DNA of 64,000 nucleotides from Gloeophyllum trabeum ATCC 11539 (lineage: Eukaryota; Basidiomycota; Agaricomycetes; Gloeophyllales; Gloeophyllaceae), in the NCBI RefSeq assembly GCF_000344685.1, contig NW_006920410.1, forward strand, positions 922,717-986,716, read 5' to 3'. Position numbers and translations under genes: made by a program. Shown here piece after piece: positions 52,559 to 63,572 of the stretch; position 1 is the first letter of the stretch, and each line of letters opens with the position of its first letter. The notes below the pieces were generated by a model. The model saw only the letters and a list, made by a program, of their open reading frames with translations. It made no database searches and had not been told where the DNA came from.

Positions 52559-53530
52559 ATGTCGACCTATGATTCTCTGCACAGGCAATGTCAGACGCTG
52601 GAGTCGCTCTTCGACGTGAAACTCACTTCTTATTCCCGACTCGCGGCCACCGTAACATCTGGAGCGGATGTTGAAGCTGGAGGATCGGGTGAGCGGTGGA
52701 AAGACCTGGAGCTCGAGGTTGGGGACCTCCTGGAGAAGGTATGCGGGCTCGCCACCTCACTGACTAGCCAAAGCCCTGAGGACGGAAATTCATTGGGATA
52801 TGGGAGAATAGCTTGGGGAGACGAATGACAAACTGTCGGAGCTTACGCACGACTCGGACAACCCGCTGTCGGCCTCCATGTTAAGAACAATACAGAGGCA
52901 TCGTGAGATCTACAACGACTACGTCCGAGAGTTCAGGCGTACGAAGGTGTGCTTCGCTCCGCCTCGTATGGCAGCACGAACTTCCATGCTAACTACTTTG
53001 CCTCGCAGACGAATGTACAACATGCCTTGGATCAAGCGAACTTGCTAAGCGGGGTACGGAACGATATTGAGTATGTTCTACATTTAGCCTTCCATTTCCA
53101 CCCATTATCTGACCGCTCCTTTCAAGTGCTTATAAGTCCTCAGCGGCAGATGCCCTTCTTGCCGAACGGGGTCGAATAGATAGCTCCCATCGGATGGCTG
53201 ACGACGTCTTAGCGTGAGTAGCCATGTTTAACGTACCCTCTGCCCTCGTCTGACACTTTGAATTTAGACAAGCATACGAAACACGGGCAGAGTTTGGTCG
53301 GCAGCGGACGTCGCTGGCCAGCATCAATACCCGAATGGCGGGTGTCCTGAGTGAGTACCAAAACCAACTCATTGCTCGACCTTGAGCTTAGCGCATACAC
53401 CATAGACACTATGCCAGGTATTAACAACCTTCTATCCATGATCAAGACTCGGCGGCGGCGAGACGCTGTCATCCTTGGCGTTATCATCGGACTATGTATC
53501 ATAGCACTTTTGAGTTACACATTCCAGTAA
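52559..53530 (+). CDS. GOS1: Golgi SNARE GOS1
   Basis: Exons 52559-52738, 52812-52946, 53009-53070, 53127-53213, 53268-53350 and 53406-53530, giving 223 aa, the family's normal size. The N-terminus (STYDSLHRQCQTLESLFDVK) and the linker (LLEKLGETNDKLSELTHDSD) form the Habc-like helices. The C-terminal half has the Qb-SNARE coiled coil (ALLAERGRIDSSHRMADDVL ... FGRQRTSLASINTRMAGVLN) with the TMPGINNLLSMIKTRRRRD block before a single transmembrane anchor (VILGVIIGLCIIALLSYTF). GOS1/GS28 mediates retrograde and intra-Golgi vesicle fusion. Its 3' end is 129 bp from that of the convergent Scn1-like gene. Confidence 0.93.
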
Positions 53531-53659
53531 TGTATCAGTATACCCTCACTACACTCTAGTCTATCCATGCCAGTGTTCGGATTGTAATCCTTGTGCTTAA
53601 TTGATACATATTGGACTATCGATACAATAATGTTCATGCTTCAACTACTACTGGGGAGC

Positions 53660-55186
53660 TCAGCTGTCCAGCTCTGAATCGTCACTCACCCACTCGTTCC
53701 TGTCCTTTGCCGACCTCATCCTCGACTTCCTATTACCACCCGTCACCCATTCAGGTTTCTTCGATTTCAGCGGCGAAGGGTGGTTACCCGCTTGGAATGC
53801 CTTCCAATTCTCCTCGAGCCTCTTCACGACCCCCCACTCCTCTTCTTTGCTACCGTCGTCGTAATCCCACTGCTCTTCTATTCGCCAACCTTTGAAGTTT
53901 GCTATGGTTCTGATCATATCCCATGTGTACGGGGCACAGTAGTTGACATCGTGAATGTCAGATTCGGCCAATAGCCGGTTGGCTGCGCAGGCTTTGATCA
54001 AAGCGACGTGGTTTGGTGAGCGACTGTTGATACAAGTAGACAACGAAAGGAAGACGTTCGGATGAACCCTCTACCAAAGCAGTTCAGGGCATACCCCAGT
54101 AACGCGAAAAGGGGGGTGCCCACCTCGATGTCTTTCCACATCTCGGGGCTCACTCCACAGCTGTGCAAGTCCACACTGATCTCCCACCAATTCTCCTTGA
54201 ATTTCTCGCTCATGCTCTTCAGCAAGTCCGCAGTCGCTTGGTGGGCTTTCACGTCGTGCAAACTCACGTTCCTGCGCAGCTCCACCGCGACCTCCAGCTG
54301 AGCGGTCAAGACAGCCATCTGATGGTCTATGGGGATGGTAAAGGGCGAGAGCACCCGCGGGGTTGTGTTCGGGTCGAGGGGGACGCGGGCCGAGCGGTCC
54401 AGCCCGACTTCGCCGAGCATCGCGTGTGGAAAGGCGCGGAGGTTTGCACGGAGAGTGGAGACGAGGGAGGAGAGCGGGATGGGGTCTGGGATAGTGGGTA
54501 GCATGGCTTGAAGGGTTTCGGCATGTTTTTGGGAGGAATTTGCAAAGAGGGACTGGTAGTGTTGTTCTTTGGAGGCGGTTGGGTCCAGGGATATCCAGTG
54601 GGTGAACCAGGGATGATGACCTGGTGAAGAGAATCAGTATATGGCACAACTATGGTGTCGATGAAGCAACGACGCAAGAGAACAATTATATTTTTGAACT
54701 CCCCGTAGCGCGCAAATGCGGTGGCAGGCTGTCAAGGTGATACATTGCTTTAAGAGCCTCGCAGAAAAAGAAAACACAGCATTCGTTTCTTCGTATAAAC
54801 CCGATGAAGTACTTCCGATAAGTGTCCGTGCTGCCAGGGCAACATATAGCCTGCCGCCGAAGAAGCAGAAAACACTTGTTCGCCCGTCCCCGCCCGGTAA
54901 GGGGGTGCAAAGTAGTCGAGTCTCGTATGATATGATAGAGTCGGGAGTGGAGCTCACCGAAGCATGGAATAACCTTGGACGGATACGCAGTGGCCAGGTC
55001 TGCTACCTTGGCTTGATCTGACTGTCGAGTCGCCATCGCACATATCTTGATGGGGAGCTTGTCCATGGATTCCGGCTGTATTGCGGTATCAGTGGGATGG
55101 CAATGAACGTCGACCACATGGGCAAGGACGGCGGGGCCAGGGAGAACGTCGAGCTGAGAGTACGTGTCAGACGCAAGGTCCGTCAT
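53660..55186 (-). CDS. TatD-like metallohydrolase (Scn1/Cut9-interacting type)
   Basis: Complement exons 55186-54958, 54620-54124 and 54070-53660, giving 378 aa. TatD landmarks are VVDVHCHPTD (His-x-His metal site), CFGHHPWF, MLGEVGLDRS (Glu), the VSLHDVKAHQ segment, SVDLHSCGVS (His) and ESDIHDVNY (Asp). The HPTD, HPWF and GEVGLD combination is that of fission yeast Scn1, a Cut9-interacting protein, and of TatD nucleases. Activity may be phosphoesterase or DNase; unknown here. The first intron is 337 nt, about six times the local norm, and stays open in one frame. The C-terminal ~75 residues are charged and beyond the barrel. The gene is divergent from TRM5. Confidence 0.87.
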
Positions 55187-55667
55187 TTGATATTCTCAAT
55201 GGTGCCGAACGGTCCCTGCTTTGTTTGCGAAGATGATAGAATTTGTTTGAGGGAGGAATACGGTATCACAGCCTTCATCCATAGAACAGCAATGTTAAGA
55301 TTTAGCTCTGGACAGATTCGCGAGAGGTGGATCACTTACTGTGGCAACTCGGAGTCAGCGGCGTTCAGGTTAGGATGTTTTGCGAAGCGGTTATAATAAT
55401 TCAAGACTGCCAGCGGCATTACACCACCGAGAAAAAGTACGCTTGATTGTCGGCGCGCCGTTTACTGTTTGCTTGAAGGACTGGGTACAGCAGGCGAGAA
55501 CAGTGTGTTACAGTACCTGTAGTGCACGTCGATCGATCACTCGGCAACCTTCCGAGCAGGCCCTTGGCCTTCAGCCACCGACAAATTCATCTTTGCTGCC
55601 CGCGTGCATGTTACCTTGCTGTCGCGCCCGCATCCTATTCAAATCAACCAGCCTCAGGCAGTTCTCG
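55187..55667. promoter_or_regulatory. Divergent promoter, Scn1-like / TRM5
   Basis: A 480-bp interval between head-to-head genes. The plus frame leading into TRM5 is open from 55380, so a more upstream start is possible. No motif recognised. Confidence 0.4.
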
Positions 55668-57475
55668 ATGACCGGTATGCGACGCCGAAGCGAGCTTGAT
55701 GCATCTCCACCGGTACACCGGGGGATGAAAGATACTTTGGACAAATCGGTATTTCGGAAAACTCTACCTGTACTGGCTGCGCGTGTCCCCTCTCCCAAAG
55801 CTGGTTTATTCCTCAAGTCGGAAGCTCTGAGAAGGTGTGCGTCATTACATTAATGATTTTTACGCGTCCAATCCGTCCCCCCTTTTCGTAGATCCATCAT
55901 CAACTTGCCTAAGATCAGGAGTGTAGTCCCGGACCCAAGTGATTCGAAAGATACGCGACTGGTCCTGTTCAGGGTGTCAGAAAACGGTACGCTTCTTACG
56001 GTTGCTAGATCATCCGGATGATAGACTAATGGTTATTGCAAGGAAGCCGATCTTCCTCCTGAGGCCCAGGACTTCTTGCGGGAGCAGTCAGCAGATATCT
56101 TGAGATACAACCTAGACCTCAATTATGATTATTGGACAGCGGGTAAGTACATATTTTCAGTGCCTGTCGATCTGTTTCAAACACCTGTTTGCTTGCAGAC
56201 GAGATATTGCATTCCGTACTTCCTGAAGAACTGTGCGAGGGTGCACCCTCCGGTTTTGCTATAACTGGACACATCGGTGAGCTTTCGTCTAGTGCTCCGT
56301 TTGACCGCGTTATCCTGAATTGTTATTAGCACACGTGAATCTTAATGATGAGTATCTTCCGTACAAACATGTTATTGGCCAAGTCATATTGGATGTGAGT
56401 GCTTCCATGGCCCTCTAGCACGACATTTTTTTTCTGACATGTCTGGCAAGTAGAAGAACAAGGCTGTCCGCACGGTTGTTAACAAGCTCAACTCCATAGA
56501 CACCAAGTTCCGCTTTTTCAAGATGGAGCTTTTAGCCGGGGAGCCTGACTACGTTGTCGAGCATGTGCGTCTCATCTATTCTATAGTTCTCCAGTGTATA
56601 TGACACCATTCCTAAGCACGAATCAGATTGTCGCTTCATATTCGACTTCACGAAGGTGTACTGGAATTCTCGCCTTCATACAGAACATGACCGGCTGGTA
56701 CAGCTCTTCAAGCCTGAAGATGTCGTCGCGGATGTCTTCGCTGGAGTCGGGCCATTCGCTATACCAGCGGCGAAGAAAGGATGTGCTGTCGTTGCCAACG
56801 ATCTCAACCCAGATAGTTATCTGTACCTCAAGAAAAATATAGAGCTTAATCATGTGCGTCGTGTTCCCTCCTCTTTGCGCTTAGTGCTCTGACATCACGT
56901 AGGTTTCGACGGTTGTCAGAGCGTACTGCGAGGATGGACGAGAGTTCATCAAAGCAGCGGTTCCCAGAGCACTGAATGAACCCTTTCCGCCGTACAAAAA
57001 TCCCAAAGAAAACAAATCCAGGAATCGTCATAAATCATCATCCAATGTTCCGGTCCCGGTCCCGGCCCCCGAATTGCCCCCGCGCAAGCGAATATCACAC
57101 TTCGTCATGAACCTACCGGACACTGCCATCGAGTTTCTGGACGCCTTCCGAGGAATTATGTCGGATTCAGCCAATGAGGAGGGTACGCGGGATTTGAGCG
57201 GGATTTACGACGTGATGCCGATGGTCCACTGTCACTGTTTCACGAGGGAGTTAGAGCCAGATAAGGCTGAGAAGGACATACGAGCGGTGAGTGGCGTTGT
57301 ATCGGCGATACCATCTTTACTCAACGGTGATGCGCGCCAGAGAGTGCAACATAGGTTGGGGTACACGTTTACGGGCAGCGACGAGGTATCGCTCCACCTT
57401 GTTCGTTCGGTAGCCCCCAACAAGGATATGTACTGTATAAGTTTCAGGCTACCTCGAGAAGTAGCTTTTGCATGA
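55668..57475 (+). CDS. TRM5: tRNA (guanine37-N1)-methyltransferase TRM5
   Basis: Exons 55668-55834, 55892-55986, 56047-56142, 56199-56276, 56330-56394, 56454-56564, 56617-56853, 56903-57286 and 57341-57475, giving 455 aa. The N-terminal D1 region starts with the conserved [20 protein letters not shown]. The SAM-binding Rossmann part has [40 protein letters not shown] (motif I), [11 protein letters not shown] and, later, [19 protein letters not shown] (the NLP motif IV). The enzyme methylates G37 next to the anticodon in cytosolic and mitochondrial tRNAs, preventing +1 frameshifts. A low-complexity insert rich in Asn/Lys/Pro sits before motif IV. In-frame starts at 55668, 55677 and 55728 cannot be separated with certainty. 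Confidence 0.93.
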
Positions 57476-57786
57476 TGTAGATTCAATGTAGAATTACACA
57501 GTCGATTTCCTACTCCATTAGCATTCCCCGCACGCAGCCGGGGTGCCCCGATCACTTCGATTATATAACATTCCACTTTCAAGGTTATACCCCGCAACGT
57601 CAGACAGTCGAGGACCAGCTCTTTATTCCCCTCCGCCACTGGCCTGCCCGTCCGACTGCCTCTGTAGTGTCCCGGAAACCTACCGGAAAACTACCTGCCA
57701 GCGCACCCAGCGTACATATTCCGGGAACAAACACCTGTCTCTCTTTTTATACGGCTATACCCAGCATCACGCGACACGACCATAGG
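57476..57786. other. Intergenic, TRM5 to AGC1
   Basis: About 310 bp between tandem genes. A TATA-like sequence (ttttatac) lies around 57744-57752, some 35-40 bp before the AGC1 start. Otherwise nothing recognised. Confidence 0.45.
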
Positions 57787-60700
57787 ATGGTTTCTCTCAG
57801 GTTGCCTAATATCTTCCCGACGGCGCATTGCGACTCAGAGTCTGGGTCGCCGGCCCCTGGTTCTTCGTCTTCGTTCACGGGCTCTGCCGCGTCTGCGATT
57901 AGCACGGTCAGGAGCAGCGTCAAGAACGTAGTGACCGTCGGCGAATCGGAGCTGCAGCGATGGCGGCGGACGTTCGAGGCGAATGCAAAGACGGTCGTAG
58001 ATGGGAAGAAGTTCGTCTTGTCTTTCTGTTCTTGGGACGCTCCTTAATTGGCGGTGCTTTGCTGTCTAGCTATCTGGATAGAGACCAGTTTGTGAATGCC
58101 ATCGCGCCGACCGGGGACTTGTCCAAGATCGGACGCGCCCAGTTTGCTATCTTATTCCGTGTTGCTGACTCCTCGAGGCGGGGGCTGGTGTCTTGGGACG
58201 ACTTCGTTGTGTTCGAGACGCTGCTGAAGAGGCCGGACGCGGACTATTGGATAGCCTTCCAGTACTTTGACGTGTGAGTGGTATTCCCATTCAGACTGGA
58301 GGAAAGAGTTCTGAACGGTTGGTACAGTGATAGATCTGGAACCATTGACTTCAATGAATTCAAGAATGTGTTCATGGCAAACGTAGAGTCCACTTCTATT
58401 CCATTTGACTTTGATTGGTGGGTGTTAGCGTTTGCGCGGTCGTATGCACTCGATTGAACCCCCCGCAGCGACTGGGTTAAATTATACCTTGGCAAGAAAA
58501 ATGGAACACACGTGCTAGGATGTATGTATCATGAGCCCCGCACCTTGCAAGAGCTCGGCTGCTCACAATTTGGCAGATACGGAGTTTACACAATTAATGA
58601 AGGGGTTCCAAGGCGAGCGTTTACGACAAGCCTTCAAATACCTGGATAAAGATCAAGATGGATACATTCGGCCTGAGCATTTTAAACAGATCATCCTAGT
58701 GCGTTTGCGCCGTTCAAGGAGCATCGGATTGAAGTTTATGACTTTGGCTAGGAAATCGCTGGTCACAAACTCTCGGACGCCGTCATAGAGAGACTCCCAA
58801 CCCTAACCACGCTTAGCCCTGGTGGCCGCATTTCATACTCGGAAGTCGTTGCATTCCACAATGTCCTTAGAGGTGGGCCTACTCAAAACATTGCTAATAA
58901 TAATCGACATATACATATTCCATTTACAATTCAGAGATGGATATGGTCGAGCGGTAAGGATTGTCCGTATGTTTCCACTGTCACCGCTGATTGTCCTGTC
59001 TTAGCGTCATCCGGGAAGCGACGGCGAAGTCTAAAGACGGACGCATAAGCCAAACAGATTTCATAGACTACTCAGCCGCCAATTCTAGATACTCGCTGTT
59101 CACTCCGATGGAAGCGTCCATCATCTTCCACTTTGTGGGGCGCGGAAACCCGACTGCGCGGCTTGCACTTGTGGACTTCGCCCAACTGCTCGACCCCCGG
59201 TGGAGGGCACCTCGGGAAGAGGTAGAAGAGAAGGCCGCGCGGAGCACTACCATGACGGTTGTGCATGAGATCGCCAATAGCATCTACAACTTCGGCTTAG
59301 GAGGTCAGTGATTTCGAGTTGGTTATTCTACTAGTATTGAGATCCCGTACCTTACAGGTGTTGCTGGGGCTTTCGGTGCCACGATCGTATATCCCATTGA
59401 TCTTGGTATGTTCCCTTTTGTCTGCTATACAGGCAACTTGATGCTTATCCTATCTTAGTCAAGGTATGGTCCGCAGTGCTTTGATGGATCCTGTTGACGT
59501 CTCTGATTTCTTTCGATGATTCCGTAGACCCGGTGAGTATCATCGTATCGATATATTCTAGTTGGCTGATCTCGATTCTTCAGTATGCAGAACCAGCGGA
59601 GCACAATAGTTGGTCAACTCCTGTATAAGAACAGTCTAGACTGCGTACAGAAAGTGTTCCGGAATGAAGGCATATTAGGGTTCTATCGTGGTCTGGGGCC
59701 GCAATTAATTGTGAGACATCGCCTCAGATTGGGTCGGGGAATCCAGTGTTAATCCTCCGACAGGGCGTAGCGCCGGAGAAGGCGATCAAGTTGACTGTGA
59801 ACGATCTCATCCGTGGTCGCGCAAAGGACCCGGAGACAGGCCGTATTGAATTAGTCTGGGAACTCTTCGCTGGTGGTATGGCCGGAGGATGTCAAGTGGT
59901 ATGTGGCAGTCCTCGCCGTTGTAGAGCTCCGTGTAACTGTTGTCTGCAGATATTCACCAACCCACTGGAAATTGTGTAGGTAGCGAGTATCTCTTGACGA
60001 AGCTGGCTGACGGTTTCTCAGAAAAATCCGGCTTCAAGTTCAAGGAGAAGCCGCTAAAGCGGAGGGCGCTGTGCCGAGAGGTGCCGTCCATATTGTGCGC
60101 TCTCTGGGACTTGTCGGGCTGTACAAGGGAGCCAGCGCCTGCTTGCTACGAGATATCCCGTTCTCCGCAATCTATTTCCCCGCATACTGGCACTTGAAGA
60201 AGGACGTCTTTCAGGAAGGTTATAACGGCAAGCAGCTGTCGTTCATGGAGACATTGAGTTCCGCCGCTATCGCGTACGTGTCGAAGTATGCATAGCATGT
60301 CCTGATTGACTGATGGATCATCTTTCTTGGATCACAGGGGTATGCCAGCCGCATACTTCACGACTCCAGCAGGTATATTGACAGGAGTATCAATGGGGGC
60401 ACAGACTGATGCACTTTCATAGACGTTGTCAAGACCCGTCTGCAAGTGGAAGCTAGGAAAGGCCAGACGACGTACAAAGGAATGGCTGATGCTTTCGCAA
60501 CAATATGTTCGTAATTTCATGGCATTAATGGCGGCACGGGTGCAGATCTGACTGGGCGCTCGGTCGGTCGGTGATCAGATCAGGAAGAGGGTTTCCGCGC
60601 GTTCTTCAAAGGCGGTCCGGCGCGTGTTTTACGAAGCAGTCCGCAGTTCGGCTTCACTCTACTGGCGTATGAGTATCTTCACAAGGTGAGTGTCCACCTA

Positions 60701-61005
60701 TCTATAGGAAGGCTGACGTGGGTAATGATTTCGTTACTCTTTCGCAGTTCTTGCCTGTAAGTACCCGGCCATGGCTGTGACCACGTGGCGAACACTGATG
60801 AACGTTGATTTTGCAGTACCCCGGCAAGGAGCAGCCACAACCCGTCGGAAGTCTTCTCACGTCACGACCTGAAGACATGTCGAAAGTACGTGCGCGAAAT
60901 GCACTCAAGATTCTGCTGGACGTACATGGGGACTTCGGGCGCCGGGCGGCGGGGAGCCAGTCGCCATTGGCTACTTCGGTGCCGTCGTCGTCGATACCAG
61001 CGTAG
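57787..61005 (+). CDS. AGC1: Ca-regulated mitochondrial aspartate/glutamate carrier (AGC1/aralar type)
   Basis: Twenty exons join in frame: 57787-58010, 58070-58273, 58328-58417, 58469-58521, 58577-58698, 58752-58872, 58935-58953, 59005-59303, 59358-59405, 59459-59463, 59528-59532, 59584-59710, 59764-59898, 59950-59975, 60022-60273, 60338-60372, 60423-60506, 60579-60685, 60748-60756, 60817-61005. They give 717 aa. The N-terminal half has EF-hand-like units ([27 protein letters not shown]). The C-terminal half is a three-repeat carrier with signatures [25 protein letters not shown] and [17 protein letters not shown] proteins exchange aspartate for glutamate across the inner membrane in the malate-aspartate shuttle. 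The first signature is split over exons of 5 and 5 nt; other tiny exons are 9 and 19 nt. Confidence 0.92.
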
Positions 61006-61592
61006 AAGTCTAGATAGGTTCGATACTACGCACGTAGGCTTGGCATTGTAATGGACTGTGCCGTGCGGCCTTTCCGCCGCATTGTGCTCCGGAGGGCCGG
61101 GCAATAAACAGGCCTGCAAGGTCCAATCAGCGGACTGGACCAATCGCAGGACGAGCAGGGGACTGGCAGTGCAGAAATGCCGTGGGTCACCTTAGAGACA
61201 GCTTACTACCGGACTGCCATCATCCTTCCCCCGAGATGTCCTGCAGCCGTGGGAGCTTTGATGGGCTGATCTGTTGCGAGGGCTGCTCCTCAAATACCCT
61301 CACATCCCTTTCTCTCCCTACCCCCTCCTTCGCCTTCGTCTCCGTCTTTTTCGTCTTCGGCCTCCCTCTTTTTTCTTGGCGGTGAGTCGCTAAATTGTCG
61401 GTGCTGGGCAGTACTCATTCCACAGCAGAGCGCTTGCGTTCGACGAGCCCGCCCACCGCTACTTGTTTGCTGCCAGACAGCGACTCGACGCCCAGCGTAG
61501 ACCGCTATCATTCGTTTTCACTTCACGCCTCTTTCCGATCCCAAGGACTCGACTAGTACACTTCCTCCCATTTACTACCACTGTCTTTCATA
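61006..61592. promoter_or_regulatory. Upstream region of the repeat-protein gene
   Basis: About 590 bp. A long pyrimidine-rich tract (61302-61378) lies 215-290 bp before the ATG, as often seen upstream of strongly expressed fungal genes. No coding frame recognised. Confidence 0.5.
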
Positions 61593-63572
61593 ATGGCTGC
61601 TACCCTTGCAATCGGTCTCTCGCTTGTCGGCGCTGCCGCCGCACAGATGGTGAACGGCTTCTCCTCCGTTCCCATGATGTCTGCTCCTGCCTCGACTTCA
61701 GCAGCTGCCAGTGCCTCCTCATCTGCGGCAGCCTACGGATCATCCTCCGCCGACTCCTATGGATCGTATGGATCATCCTCTGCAGCAGCCTACGGTTCCT
61801 CCTCGCAACCCGCTTACACCGGGTCCGCATCGTCATCTGCGGCTGCTTCCATGTACACCTCCCCTCCCGCTTCCTCCTCGTCCATGGACGTCTATTCCAT
61901 GATGCCGTACTCTTCCTTCATGTCTGGCGGTTACAAGAGCCTCAGCTGTGGGTATGGCTACCAGAAGATGGGTGATGGCTCCTGCCAGCCCATGTCCTGG
62001 GTAAGGACCACTTCCGCGCTTCATCCGAATTTTCCCAATTGATGGGTATCTGTAGTGGTCGGCGTCTGGATGCTACGAGACGATCATCATCAACAACAGT
62101 GGAGGGAGCTGTGGTGGCGGCGGGTATGGTTACGGCGGCGGTAGCACTGTCACCGTGACCATGACCGAAGCAGTGACCAAGACTATGGCGGTTACGCAAA
62201 CGCAAGTCCAAACGCAAGTTCAGACCCAGGTTCAAACGCAGACCATGACCAAGACGATGACCGAGGTATGTCCATTCTTTAACGCGACGGTACAAGTCGA
62301 AATTCAATCCTATCCAGACAATGACCGTACCCACCACCGTGACCATGACCCAAACCATGGAACACACTCAAACCCAGGTCCAGACGAAGACGGACACCGC
62401 GTCGGTAACAAAAACTGAGATCATGACCTCCACTGAGCTCGTCCCCACGACGCGTGTCTGGGTTTCCACTGAAATCATCGACAAGACCAAGACGCAGGAG
62501 CATACCCTGACCGCCACGGAAACCAAGACGCAGGTCAACGTTTATACCCAGACCAACACTAAGACGGACACTGCGACGCAGACCGTCAAGCAGACCGAGA
62601 CTGACTTCGTCACCAAGACCGAGCTCAAGACGATTGTGCAGCCCACGACGTACACCAGCGTCTGGGTCAGCACGAAGGTCATCGATAACGTAAGCGGGAT
62701 TACCATCCAGACTAGGGTTGCCACTAATGGTCTACATTCCAATCCAGACCAAGACTGTCGAGGAGACTCAGACCGCCACTGTGACCGATAAGATGACGCT
62801 CGTGTCCACTCAAGTCTCGACGGCTACTGCTACGGCCACCAAGACCGAGACTGATAAGATGACTGTTACCGAGCTCAAGACGATGGTGCAGCCCACCACC
62901 ATCACTTCAGTCTGGAAGCAGACGGTCACTATGGATGAGGTATGGCATCTCATGCTGAGGCTGCGTACCCTACTGACTAGTTACTGCTCGTTAGACTATG
63001 ACTCAAGTCAACACTATCACGTCCACGCTGGTGAAGGACATGACGTTCACTCAGACCCAGACGTACCTGTCCACCGCGACGCAGACTCAGACCGCCACCC
63101 AGACTGAGACTGCGACTGCTACCCAGACGGTCCAGGAGACCCAGCTCGCCTCTTGCTTGCAATCGGTAAGTAACTGTAACGCTGTCGTGTTGCACAGTTG
63201 TCATTGACGATGACATGAAACCAGTGCAAGAGCAGCTACACGATGACGATGGGTAACAGCGGTGGCTACACGTACGCGACCACGTCCACCATCACTCCCT
63301 CCTCCAGCATGGCCATGGCGACCCAGGGCTGCTCCGGCGGCTCGTGCGGACAGGCGAGCTCTTCATCTGCCATGGGCTGCTCTGGCGGCTCGTGCGGTGA
63401 AGCCAGCTCCTCCGCCATGGGCTGCTCCGGCGGCTCGTGCAGTCAGGCGACCTCGTCTGCCAACAGCTGCTCCGGCGGCTCTTGCGGTGATGCCAAGTCC
63501 ACCGCGTCTTCTGCGATGGCCAGCTCGACGTCCGCTAGCTCGTACGGCGGATGCTCGTCTGGCAACTGTTAA
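61593..63572 (+). CDS. Secreted Thr-alternating and CSGGSC-repeat protein
   Basis: Exons 61593-62000, 62056-62265, 62318-62689, 62748-62939, 62995-63165 and 63225-63572, giving 566 aa. A signal peptide (MAATLAIGLSLVGAAAA) opens the protein. Residues ~20-110 are Ser/Ala/Tyr-rich (AAYGSSS units). Residues ~165-440 are a striking array with Thr at nearly every second position (TQTQVQTQVQTQ, TATQTQTATQTETATAT). It contains three related units around PTTxTSVWxxT followed by an acidic D-N/D-E turn. Residues ~485-540 carry four CSGGSC units, then a final GGCSSGNC. All introns fall between codons, so each exon is a whole number of codons. The likely role is extracellular or wall-bound, perhaps adhesive; O-glycosylation is expected. 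No GPI signal is seen and no family was recognised. Confidence 0.75.

Noticed and set aside
61463..61975. Plus-strand 170-codon frame overlapping the repeat-protein gene start
   Set aside because: Out of frame with a strongly supported signal-peptide gene, and its Arg/Leu/Cys-rich content comes from the serine codons of the real frame.
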